A DNA stretch of 64,000 bases, from the NCBI GenBank assembly GCA_003116975.1, contig BGKB01000070.1:195810-259809 (forward strand), read 5' to 3'. Shown piece after piece: positions 37,628 to 46,698 of this stretch (position 1 is its first letter; every line of letters begins with the position of its first letter). The notes under the pieces were generated by a model. It had not been told where the DNA came from, did no database searches, and saw only the letters and a list, made by a program, of their open reading frames with translations. Made by a program: the position numbers and the translations under genes. The DNA is from Aurantiochytrium sp. KH105. Lineage: Eukaryota > Sar > Bigyra > Thraustochytrida > Thraustochytriidae.

Positions 37628-39583
37628 CTACTTCGTAGTGGACACGAGCTTTCTAATTTGGCGAAGACCTAGAAGAAGGATCGCAACGGTCATGCCCGCA
37701 ATAATACCAAAGTTCCGCCAGTAGGCATCAAAGTTGTACTCGTAACGGTTGATAATCAGGTCTCCAGAACACGGAAGAGCCTCCGAGGAAGAGCTGTTCG
37801 AATTGCAAAGACCATAAGGACATTCTCCAGAAGTGGCAATGGCCTCTGCAGAGCAAGGGTTGAGATACTCGCCAGCAAACTCATTGACAATGAGCGCCTC
37901 GAGAGCATATTGAAAAGGACTCAAATAAGCAAGCCAAATCCAATAAACTGGAATGTTCGCAACGGGAATGAAGAGGCCTGCGAAAAGCGTGAGCGGCATG
38001 ACCATCATGGGAACGACGGCAGAAATGGCTTGAATGTTGGGAAAGGAAATGCCGGCCGTGTAACCGAGGCAGCCCGTAAAGAGCGCAATCACGACAAACA
38101 TAAGCATGAACTTGAAAAACTTGGCCACGTCACTGTTGAATCCGACCATAAAGTACACGACGGCGCAGAAACATACTGCATACAGCGTTTCAAAGCTCAC
38201 GAGCACGGTGACACGCGAAAAATAGTATGAGCTCATGGTGTAAAAGTTGTTGTTGACCTCGCGGTGGACAAGCGGACGCTCACCGGTAACGACCATTGCA
38301 GTCGACATAATACTGGACATGCCGAGAAAGAGCATCAGTAGAAAGAGCACACTAATCCGATCCTGCACACGGTCCTGGTCATTTGGCATGCGCCAGAAGA
38401 TAGTTGCGATGATGAGTCCAACAAAAGCAAGCTGCACAATTCGCACGCGAAACTGCGCCCTGTCTTTGAGCGTAATCATGAGCGTGCGATGCAATAGGAC
38501 CCTGAATTGCCACCAAGCGCTCGTGGCAAATCCGGCAGACTGACGCCGGGACTCGGGGACGCCCACCTTGCCCGATGCCTCGCGCTCTGCGATAAAGGCA
38601 TCCTCTTCTGCTTTGCAGGCTTCGGCATCGGCGATGGCATCCTTATAAAACGAGGACGCCTTGAAGAGCTCAGCAAAGTCCTCACAGGAGGGGTTCGGGA
38701 CGGGCTGGCTCAAGACAAGCATGAAATGATCCGCGGGGTTCACATAGGCAGGCACAGGTGCCCCGACCTCATCCAGGTACTCCGAGACGCGGTCGACAGC
38801 TCCGTTATATGCGACTTTGCCCTTGTTCAGGAGAAGAAGCCAGTCGAACTTGGCAAAGACTTGAAATGACGGCTGATGGATGGTGCAAATCACCGTACGA
38901 CCTGTGCGCGCCAAGCGTTTGATAATGTCCACCACGTCTTCAGCGACCTTGGAGTCCAGACCTGAGGTAGGCTCGTCGAGGATGAGGACGGACGGGTCCT
39001 GAATCATTTCAAGGGCAATGGAAACGCGCTTCCGCTGACCTCCACTGAGGCCCTTGAGACCGGTGCCGCCCACAATGACGTCTGCACACTCTTCGAGAGA
39101 GAGCATTGAAATCAATTCTTCGGCCCGTGCGTGGCGCTCCTCCTTGGAGGCGTCCAAGGCGAGCTCGGCAGCGTAGCGGAGGGTTTCGCGGGCGGTCAGG
39201 ACGGGCTGCAGGATGTCTTCCTGCGGCACGAGCTTGGAGTAGCGCTTCATGATGGCTTTGCTCGAGGGTTTTCCATTAAAGAGAATGGCACCTTCGGCCT
39301 TTCCAGGGCCTCGCAAGGTTAGCGCATTACTCCCGAGCGTCGTTTTGCCTGCACCACTTGGACCCATGAGCGCCACGAGTCTTCCGGGGGGGAAGACGCA
39401 GTCAATGTCCTTGAGAATGTGAATTTGCTTCTTCTTGGCCTTCACGGAGTAGTTGAGGTTCTCGCAGCGAATCCAGCTGCGCATCGCATCGCTCTCCTTG
39501 CCGATGGCCGGGTCCTCCCCGGCGAGGCCCTGCTGCTCGAGGTCCTCCGCCGCGATCATCTTCTTGGTCCTCAGGCTCGTCAT
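37628..39583 (-). CDS. ABC transporter, G-subfamily half-transporter (white/WBC type)
   Basis: A 651-residue half-transporter, which must dimerise to work, exporting lipids, sterols or other hydrophobic compounds at a membrane. The ATP-binding domain comes first: Walker A GPSGAGKTT (74-82), Q-loop QED (about 121-123), signature LSGGQRKRVSIALEM (179-193), Walker B with DEPTSGLD (203-210) and switch His (CTIHQPS). This order, NBD then TMD, is the reverse topology of ABCG proteins. The C-terminal half has about six helices, with GERPLVHREVNNNFY and the large extracellular loop near the end containing several cysteines (NPCSAEAIATSGECPYGLCN). All catalytic motifs are intact. ATG at 39583, full length for the family. 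Substrate unknown. Confidence 0.93.
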   Translation of the reverse strand: MTSLRTKKMIAAEDLEQQGLAGEDPAIGKESDAMRSWIRCENLNYSVKAKKKQIHILKDIDCVFPPGRLVALMGPSGAGKTTLGSNALTLRGPGKAEGAILFNGKPSSKAIMKRYSKLVPQEDILQPVLTARETLRYAAELALDASKEERHARAEELISMLSLEECADVIVGGTGLKGLSGGQRKRVSIALEMIQDPSVLILDEPTSGLDSKVAEDVVDIIKRLARTGRTVICTIHQPSFQVFAKFDWLLLLNKGKVAYNGAVDRVSEYLDEVGAPVPAYVNPADHFMLVLSQPVPNPSCEDFAELFKASSFYKDAIADAEACKAEEDAFIAEREASGKVGVPESRRQSAGFATSAWWQFRVLLHRTLMITLKDRAQFRVRIVQLAFVGLIIATIFWRMPNDQDRVQDRISVLFLLMLFLGMSSIMSTAMVVTGERPLVHREVNNNFYTMSSYYFSRVTVLVSFETLYAVCFCAVVYFMVGFNSDVAKFFKFMLMFVVIALFTGCLGYTAGISFPNIQAISAVVPMMVMPLTLFAGLFIPVANIPVYWIWLAYLSPFQYALEALIVNEFAGEYLNPCSAEAIATSGECPYGLCNSNSSSSEALPCSGDLIINRYEYNFDAYWRNFGIIAGMTVAILLLGLRQIRKLVSTTK

Positions 39584-40640
39584 GACCGCGACACGTTATG
39601 CTAGGTTCCACTCCGACCTCGTCCTCGTCCTCCACGCCGTTCCACGCCGTGCTTTCCTTCCGCGCGCTCGCCTTTCGTTTCGCCTCGTTAGTGGCGCGGT
39701 AAGAGCGCTTTCACCAGCAGCGGCCCTCGTCCTCTCCCGCTGCTTTGCTTTGCTCGGCTCTGCTCTGCTCTGCGCTGCGTTGCTTGCCCCTCCTTCTCCG
39801 CTCGCCCGCTTCTGCGTCCAGTGCTGCGGCCGCGTGCGCGCGGGGTTCGGGTTCTGCGGCGCTCCTGGTCGCCGCCGCGCTGCGGCTGCTCCGGGTCGCT
39901 TTCGGGGTCTGCGGCGCTCGTACTTCTGGCGCAGACCGGCGGACACAGAGCGGGAAGACAAAGTGCGAAGCGGAAAAAGAAAAGAGTTCGACGCTGCACG
40001 CGCCGCGCCGCCACGAAGAAGTACGTATACTACTACACCTCTAAAAACAAACTTGCGCGTAGAGCACCAGAGGCTGATCCCGACACCGAAGCCGACCGGG
40101 ACGCCCGAGGACGTCGCGAATGTATGTGTCTGCAGGTTGAAGTCCACGTCGATGCGAGTCTGCCGGAGGGCGTCGCGTCTACAAGTTGAGACGCGCATCG
40201 ACGGTCTCGGTCGTTCACTGGCTGCTGGTGGTGGGGCTGGAGCTCGAGTTTGACGACGACCTCGCAGAGTTAGTTCTGGAGATAGCGTTTCCCGAGGCGA
40301 GGTCGCCAAGCGCATCGGCAAGTGAAAGCGAAAGGCGCGGCGGCAGGGATCCTGGCTGTGGCGCGAGGCGGCCACGAAACCGTCGCTGTCGACGGCTGAA
40401 CGGGGAGGAGAACAGGGAAGCCCAGGTCGAGTTGGGACCCTGTCGTGAATGAATGCTGCGGTGGGAAAGCAAATGAGGAAAGGGCCGAGGCGCACGGCTG
40501 CGACGCGATGCGTGGTCGGAGGGGATAGCAGCACCGCACGCAGCGCCAAAAAGGATGTCTCGGGAAGCGAGGGAGCCGTCGTGGCTCGGTCCGGTGAATG
40601 AATGTCCCTGTCACGGTGCGTGGGGCTGCAAGGGATGGAA

Positions 40641-40680
40641 ATGGATGAATGGATGAACGGATGAATGAATGAATGAATGA
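40641..40680. repeat. (atgg/atga)n tetranucleotide tract
   Basis: A degenerate tetranucleotide microsatellite of gatg/gaat units in non-coding DNA. Confidence 0.9.
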
Positions 40681-41034
40681 TCTCAACGGATGGCCAGCTC
40701 GCTGAATGCCGATGGGCATGTCACGGCGCGAGGCAAGCGAACTTGCGGCGTGGCGTTTCGTCGGACTTACGTGTGCAGATGAAGCGACGGCGAAAAGGTC
40801 ATTGTCGGAGCTGAATGCGAGCGAACTTGCCCGTTGGCGCGGCGCCACGTGGCTTTTGGCAGCGAGGTGAGCAGCCCGCCCTGCTGGATGAACGAGAACA
40901 GGGTTGGACACAAAGGAAGTTCCATGTACGAACGAATGGTATATTATACTAAGAACAGAGGGTCGGTTTTCTTGCATCATCGATTCAGACCATACGAACG
41001 ATCCCCCGTTCGGTGAGCCATATGGTTATAGGGG

Positions 41035-41462
41035 CGCGGATCTGGCTCGATATGCTGCCCGCTCCAGCGAACAGATACTTGTTCGATTCTTGTGTTTGCT
41101 GTTGCTATCAACGCGGAAAGATCGTCAAACAATTTCGTCATTCTCTCGCGCCAAGCTCTAAAAAAAACGCTGGTTTCCGGAAAATATAAATATCTGGACA
41201 AGGAGCGAGCGAACGAGCATCATCGGATGTAGGGCAACTTGCGTTCGATCGTTGCTATAATAAGCAGCGAGTCTTACGATTTTAGAGGCAGCTTCTGGCT
41301 TGGCATGCTGCCCGGTCCAGCGAACACACATTTGTTCGAAAGAATCTAACTCAAGTTATTGAGGGACAAAAAAAACTTCGTTCTTCTTTCTCCTTGAGCT
41401 CGATAAAACGCTACTTTTCGCGAAATGACTTGATATCGAGCGAGCATGGAACCAACCAGCAT
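41035..41462. repeat. Diverged direct repeat, two copies of about 180-190 bp
   Basis: Copy A (about 41035-41223) and copy B (about 41286-41462) share an ordered series of blocks: ctggctcgatatgctgcccg versus ctggcttggcatgctgcccg, then tccagcgaaca and ttgttcga, then a ttcgt-rich block ending in aaaacgct, then a gagcga/gagcgagcat block and agcatcat versus agcatcac. The spacing is preserved. The copies are old, with many substitutions, and lie between two minus-strand genes. Copy A contains an AT-rich ataaatat core near 41184. Confidence 0.7.
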
Positions 41463-41492
41463 CACCAACAGAAAGCAACATGCTTTTGATGA

Positions 41493-44195
41493 CTATGACT
41501 TGCTCGCTACAAGACTCGCAAGGTGGACGACCATGACGAGACAAACGAGCACGAGAAGTCCTGCCGAAGCGAGTAAGAGGGCGCCTCGCCGCGGATATTT
41601 CTGAAGGCCACGCTCGAGCGCCTCTCGAACCATTGCAGGGTCTATTGCGCTTGGAGAGACGTCAGCGATGAAGGACACGTGCTGGTCTGCGCAAAGCGAA
41701 GACCACAAAAGCATTCGCAACCCGCGTACGGCAAGAAGTCGCGCCAGATTCATGACTGCATAAATCGCCCCGGCCACAAACCATTGCAGCACTAAATGGT
41801 GCAGCGAGCCCTCACCTTCACATCCAGCCTTCCATGTCCAATACGCTAAAAGATCATCATTCGGCAACGTGCAGTCAAAGACGCAGGGCTCGAGGACTTC
41901 ACAGTCATAAGTACCGTCAACGCGAATTGCCCACTCACTGATCGCGGCTCCTGCGTTCATTTTGCACGAGGTGAGACGCACAAGTGAGGCGATCGACGAC
42001 TTGCTGAAGGCAGCAGCATCTAGATCGATGCACTCCAAAATTGCCTCCAAATCGCCGGCCGCCTCTGTCGCAGCGGCGATAAGGAGCTCCGCATTCTGCG
42101 ACTGATTCACCAGGACTTGCTGCGATGACACCAGATTGCTTGCGCACGTCGAGGACGAGTACTCGTTTAGGCGATCAATTGCACCTGCAGCAACGGAGGC
42201 GCCTTCGCGCGTGGCGTATTGGGAGGCAAAGGTTGCTGCATTCTGGGTGAGAAAAGTCCCAGGATCTGCGCTGTCAGCCCTCACGCAGCCCTCGACGAAT
42301 CGTTCAAACAGTGGCATGTAGAGCGCTGCTGCGGTGGCAGCGACGGCCCAGGCAAAGCCTGCAAGGACCAAGGCCCCAGCTGCCGGATGAAGTGCAAGCG
42401 CGGCGACGCGCTGCAGCGGCGTCTGCTGCGGAGGACGTCCGAGCGGCCTCCCCGCATTATGCTCGCGCATATCCACGGGTGGCGTAACGACACGCGAAAT
42501 CCGCATATAGCGATGTACAACCTGAAGTGTAGTAAAGCACCGAAAAATTACGTCAAAGAGAAGTGCCAAGTCTGAAACTTTGTCCCATCCATCGACGAAA
42601 TCTTGAAACTGCATGCCAGAGTACAAAAAGACGTCCCAAGATCCAGTTTCAAAGGACGAAATCACGTCGTTCGTAGTTGTTGTTCCAAGGAGAGAATCGA
42701 TGGTGTCCAAGCCCGCTACCGATACAGAAGTATTCTGCAAAGAGGTCGAAGCGGACCCAAGTTCGTCGACAATGTCTTCTAAACTCTCCGTGAAATCGGC
42801 TTCCAACTCAGTGTACGCTTCTACGGCGGCTTGAGCGCGCTCCAAAGTTGCCGTTTCCGGAGGCGCATAGTCGACGAGAAGCTGCCGGAGAAGCGTGTCT
42901 TGTTCGTCGCTCTCTTGCGTTGCGCTCTGCGTCTGTGCGTCTGTGATTGCGACCACGCTAGCACTGCTCGCGTCAGCGAGTTTGCTTAGCGAAGCCTCGA
43001 GACTTTTCTCGGCAGCATCGAGTTTGGTTTGAAACTCTTGCACCGTGGATTCAGGAAGGACTCTGTCGAGTAGTGCATTTGTGACAATCTCTTGCACATT
43101 GAGCGATGGTGGGTCAAGGACCCAAGACACAATGCGCAATGCGAGGCCATTCACAAAGGTGTCGTATGCGTCCTGGAAGCTTTGAAGTGTAGTTTGCATA
43201 CTATCGACACGCGCCTCGAGTTCATCGTAAGCCTGGACCGCCTGCGTGTAGCTGGAAGCAGCCATTTGGGGGATCTTCTCAAGTTTCGTGGCAAAATTCG
43301 CGCAGCTCGTAGAGGTCGCTACATCATATTCCCCTTGTAAACAACGGGACAGCTGGAGACTCTCGTTGCGCAAGGCCTCGAGGGTTTCCAGCTGGCCAGC
43401 AAGGTTGGACTTGGCAGTGTCCGCATAGGCAGCAGCAGCTTCACGCTTTGACGTGAGATACTGAGCGTCATACGAAGCGCGTGCTTGCATGGTTTCGGCC
43501 AGCTCTGCCACGAGGGAGTCCGCTTCAGCTTGAAAGGATGAAGCAAGCTCGAGTGAAGCTTGCTTGGCACTCTCTTGAGTAATAAGCGCATCGATTCCAG
43601 CACAACGAGCATCGGATGAGTTTGTGCGAACGTCTTGGAGAAAGAAATCCCCGTTGGCCTGCAAGTTGCTCAAGAGCAAGAGTGCATCTTGACGCTCTGC
43701 CTTGCACGAGTCGGTGTCGAGGCTCCACTGCGCGAGAGAAGCCTCATTTTCAATCTGAATGCCCGCCACGCGCCCCTCTTCGCTTGCACTCGCGCGACTC
43801 ATGGCGCTCGTGCACCGTGTTTCGCGTGTGGACATGCACAACGAATACTTCTCGGCTTCACTTTGAACAAATGTCAATGCCTGCGTGATGCTTTCCGAAA
43901 CTTTATCGTTGCTCGTCGCCGACGGCAAGACGCGGTTCATGATGAATTGAGCCATGGGCAAACTCGATATCCACAATAGGGAAACCGCGAGTGCAGTCAG
44001 GTAGAGTCGATTCACCAGGAGCGTTGCCTTTGGCCTCGCATCTTCGGCTGCGAGCGCACGCGGCTCGGACTCCTTTTGCTGCTCTTCATCTGTCCTGCAT
44101 GAACTGGGCTCCTCGGGCCCCGCAACGCGCTCGTTGGTTTCGTCGCTGCTCCCATCCAGCACCGGCACGACGGCCACAGGCTCTGCAGTCAGCAT
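41493..44195 (-). CDS. Orphan five-helix membrane protein with two large ectodomains
   Basis: A 900-residue protein, not recognised. A cytosolic N-terminus of about 55 residues precedes five likely membrane helices (about 62-82, 540-560, 604-626, 800-823 and 871-895). Between helices 1 and 2 lies a domain of about 455 residues, almost all helical and rich in Ala, Glu, Ser and Gln with regular hydrophobic spacing, so it should form long coiled coils; it has scattered cysteines. A second loop (about 627-799) contains several cysteines, including CEVLEPCVFDC near 765-775. The layout recalls prominin- or tweety-like proteins with long helical extracellular loops, but I see no shared motif. It may act in membrane shaping or cell contact; this is a guess. 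ATG at 44195. Confidence 0.75.
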   Translation of the reverse strand: MLTAEPVAVVPVLDGSSDETNERVAGPEEPSSCRTDEEQQKESEPRALAAEDARPKATLLVNRLYLTALAVSLLWISSLPMAQFIMNRVLPSATSNDKVSESITQALTFVQSEAEKYSLCMSTRETRCTSAMSRASASEEGRVAGIQIENEASLAQWSLDTDSCKAERQDALLLLSNLQANGDFFLQDVRTNSSDARCAGIDALITQESAKQASLELASSFQAEADSLVAELAETMQARASYDAQYLTSKREAAAAYADTAKSNLAGQLETLEALRNESLQLSRCLQGEYDVATSTSCANFATKLEKIPQMAASSYTQAVQAYDELEARVDSMQTTLQSFQDAYDTFVNGLALRIVSWVLDPPSLNVQEIVTNALLDRVLPESTVQEFQTKLDAAEKSLEASLSKLADASSASVVAITDAQTQSATQESDEQDTLLRQLLVDYAPPETATLERAQAAVEAYTELEADFTESLEDIVDELGSASTSLQNTSVSVAGLDTIDSLLGTTTTNDVISSFETGSWDVFLYSGMQFQDFVDGWDKVSDLALLFDVIFRCFTTLQVVHRYMRISRVVTPPVDMREHNAGRPLGRPPQQTPLQRVAALALHPAAGALVLAGFAWAVAATAAALYMPLFERFVEGCVRADSADPGTFLTQNAATFASQYATREGASVAAGAIDRLNEYSSSTCASNLVSSQQVLVNQSQNAELLIAAATEAAGDLEAILECIDLDAAAFSKSSIASLVRLTSCKMNAGAAISEWAIRVDGTYDCEVLEPCVFDCTLPNDDLLAYWTWKAGCEGEGSLHHLVLQWFVAGAIYAVMNLARLLAVRGLRMLLWSSLCADQHVSFIADVSPSAIDPAMVREALERGLQKYPRRGALLLASAGLLVLVCLVMVVHLASLVASKS

Positions 44196-44276
44196 CTCTA
44201 TCCCGCCCTGTGTTCGAGTGCCCGCGATATCGTTTTACATCCTGCGTCTCCCAAGGCGCGCCCTGCGAAACATACG

Positions 44277-44303
44277 TCCTCCTCCTCCTCCTCCTCCTCC
44301 TCC
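44277..44303. repeat. (cct)n trinucleotide microsatellite
   Basis: About nine cct units just upstream of the ATG of the 900-residue membrane protein. Confidence 0.92.
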
Positions 44304-44677
44304 CTCTCGCGGTCGTCGCACTCGGCTTGACCCGGCTCTGGCCCGACCTGAGAGCGCCCCAAGATGATGGACCCCATTACTAAGAACCGTAAGTGGCGTC
44401 GCGACCCCCTTTTTCATTATGCAGGCACAGGAGAAACTTGGGCATATAAGCGAGCGCTGCCGGGCCCACCCAGCAGCGGCGCCGGCGCGCTGCCACGAGC
44501 GCCAAGTAAGACTCGATCAGGGCGCGGTACGTGGAGGCGCGCGGCGCGGCTTCGCGCGGCGCTGCGGCGGCGCGGAGGGCGGAGAGGGCGGGCCGGCGCG
44601 CGGCCGCGACTACGGCGGCGCGGAGGCCCGTCGCTGCTGGCGGGCGCGCGTGCCCGCGGCGGGACATGCGGGGGCGA

Positions 44678-44702
44678 GATGGATGGATGGATGGATGGAT
44701 GG
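44678..44702. repeat. (gatg)n tetranucleotide microsatellite
   Basis: About six perfect gatg units in non-coding DNA. Confidence 0.92.
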
Positions 44703-44995
44703 CGACGCGGGAAACAAACCGAAGACGGCGGGCGCGGCGCCGCGTGCGCTTGCGCAAGCGGCGCAGGGGGCCGAAGGCACAGGAGGCGGAGGAGATGCTG
44801 CAGCGGTCTGCTGCGATGGATTGACGGATTAATTGTAGGATCGAGGTGCTCGAACGGTAGATAGACTGACCATTTTTTCTTATTGATCGTGGCAATGTTG
44901 ATGACCATGAATGACGACGGTATCACAGATAAGAGGCGCGTGTGTTTGGCTGGAGGCACGCAGGGACAGTCCGTCAGGTAGTAGACAGAGCAAAG

Positions 44996-45217
44996 ATGGT
45001 CCTCGGAGGCAACCTTAACAAGTGGCGAAAACACCCGATCCTGGTCTCGTCGGGCAAGGATGTCTTTCCCGGTCTCCGTAGCGCCGTGATCATCTTTGGC
45101 GTCTACTGCACGGGCGAGTTTATCTACAAGAAGCTCACGCACCCTGGTCTCAGCATTGACCCTTCATCCCTCAAGTGGGAGAAGGAGGTTGGCGAGAAGC
45201 CGACCCTTGTCGAGTAG
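44996..45217 (+). CDS. NADH:ubiquinone oxidoreductase B12 (NDUFB3)-like subunit
   Basis: A 73-residue protein from ATG 44996 (context aaagatgg). It has a short soluble start with LNKWRKHP, then FPGLRSAVIIFGVYCTGEFIYKKL, a single membrane helix. Fungal and animal B12 subunits have the same order: an EAWR/HP-type segment, a PG, and a helix ending in VYxxYE. They are accessory subunits of the membrane arm of mitochondrial complex I. Size is right for the family. The match is short, so an unrelated single-helix mitochondrial protein cannot be excluded. The frame is open upstream to 44942 from a GTG, which I ignored. Confidence 0.62.
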   Translation: MVLGGNLNKWRKHPILVSSGKDVFPGLRSAVIIFGVYCTGEFIYKKLTHPGLSIDPSSLKWEKEVGEKPTLVE

Positions 45218-45979
45218 ATCTCAGTTTAATCCTGTCGAAATTATGAAGTCCCGCCATCTTGATGTGCTCTCACAAGCAGTGCCGCCATCCATTGTCTTGT
45301 TTTCAGGTCGAATCGAGACCCCGTAGGTGCCTTCGGCGCTTGCCTAGAGCATCTTTTGGTCCTCGTCTCGTTGGATCTCGGCTTGACCTACTGTGTGATC
45401 AATCGATTCGTTTCGCTGCGACGTTAGGCTTGGCCCCTTATCAAATTAGGCACACCCGCCAGCACTGCCTACCACCTGCCTGCTAGCTGGCTGCAGCTTG
45501 CAATTTGCCTGCAGCAGATTGCGTCTTGAAGGTGTGCGGCGGTCGATCCGCGCTGTTCCGGGCCGGGGCTCAGTTTGGGCCCGGCCTCACACCTCAGGTC
45601 ACAATTGCCGGACGGTGACGCTGCGATCGTCGACTCTTACGTCCCAACAGCCCACGACATTCTGCCCGGCGAGGCCCGCTGCGAGGCGTAGCGTGCCGTG
45701 GCTGGCCTGCGTTGCCTCAGCCTAGAAAAGATCGATCACACCGGCAAAGCGCCGCCCGGCAGGCCAGGCCTGCTCTTGTCTCGTCGCTTCCCTTGGTCCA
45801 GCCAGTCTTGCTGATAGATGTATAGAATGACAGATAATCTTAACAAGAACAAGTGGGGATGGGCCAAGCTGAGCGGAGCAAGTCCATCGCCAGGAGTCCC
45901 TTCGCCCTCACTCCAGGTCGAGGCCTCGAGCTCCGGACGGTGCCTGGACTCCCTCCGCCTCGAGCTCGAGCTTGCAGCG

Positions 45980-46025
45980 CAGTGCAGTGCAGTGCAGTGC
46001 AGTGCAGTGCAGTGCAGTGCAGTGC
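45980..46025. repeat. (tgcag)n pentanucleotide array
   Basis: About nine near-perfect units of tgcag; the same unit occurs upstream of the ETF-alpha gene. Confidence 0.95.
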
Positions 46026-46150
46026 GCTTGAGCAAGGCTTGTTCTCTGGGGCGTTCCGTTCGAAGGGCGGATCAGAACGGCGACGATTCTCGCGTTCATT
46101 CCTAAATTCAAAACCCAAGCGAGCGAGCCGCGCAAGTGGACTACGCGAGC

Positions 46151-46262
46151 CGCGCCGCCCGCGCGCACGCACGCACGCCCGCGCCCGCGCCGCCCGCGCG
46201 CCCGCGCGCCCGCGCGCCCTCGCGCCCTCGCTCGCCCCGCCCCGGCCCCGCCCCGCGCGCCC
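46151..46262. repeat. GC-only low-complexity tract
   Basis: A run composed almost entirely of c and g with cgcgcccg-like units, about 450 bp upstream of the TPS-TPP start codon. Confidence 0.85.
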
Positions 46263-46698
46263 TTCGCCGGCGCGGTGCAGGCGCGGAGGCGCAGACGCGC
46301 AGAAAAACCGCGGCGCGCGCGCTCTCGCCGCCGCCAAGGCGCACGCCTGAGCACGCGCTGCGAGGCGAGGCGCGGTCGGCGACGATCGCCCTCGCGTGCC
46401 GACCGGCCGGCCTGCCGACCGGGAGCGCGCGAGCGCAGGAGCATGAGCTTGGGGCCCAAGGCGTAGAATAGAACCTCGAGTATTCGTATTCTCTCCGCCT
46501 GCCTCGCTTGCCGTGCCTTCACAGTGCCCGCTGCGCTGGTTGGCCACCCAACCAGCTCCATCGACGCGAACTAGGCCAGCATTCCTGAGTTGGGCTTGCC
46601 CTGCGCAGGACAGGCTTCGCCTCATCGACGAGCCTCGAGACAGCTCGCGGACGAGATAAGAATAAAGAGGAAGAGGGCAGAGGAGAGTCAGCAGGATC

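Larger units (their letters stand above)
39584..41492. other. 1.9 kb intergenic region upstream of the ABCG gene
   Basis: It contains the ABCG promoter and leader (GC-rich to about 40.5 kb), an atgaatga microsatellite, and a diverged pair of direct repeats at 41035-41462. Open frames on both strands here are Arg/Ser/Pro-rich without domains. No supported protein gene. Confidence 0.5.
44196..44995. other. Divergent intergenic region, orphan membrane protein and complex I subunit
   Basis: About 0.8 kb, very GC-rich in the middle, with two microsatellites. It should contain both promoters. Overlapping open frames in all directions are low-complexity and not supported. Confidence 0.5.
45218..46698. 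other. Intergenic region upstream of the trehalose synthase-like gene
   Basis: About 1.5 kb with no supported gene. It includes a tgcag array, an extreme GC stretch and the promoter of the CBM20-TPS-TPP gene. Long open frames on both strands between 45.8 and 46.7 kb are Arg/Ala/Pro-rich and mutually overlapping, as expected from GC-rich sequence. Confidence 0.5.

Noticed and set aside
39596-40549. Minus-strand frame of 317 codons upstream of the ABCG gene
   Set aside because: Arg/Ser/Pro/Ala-rich, no domain, overlapping several other frames; more likely promoter and leader sequence.
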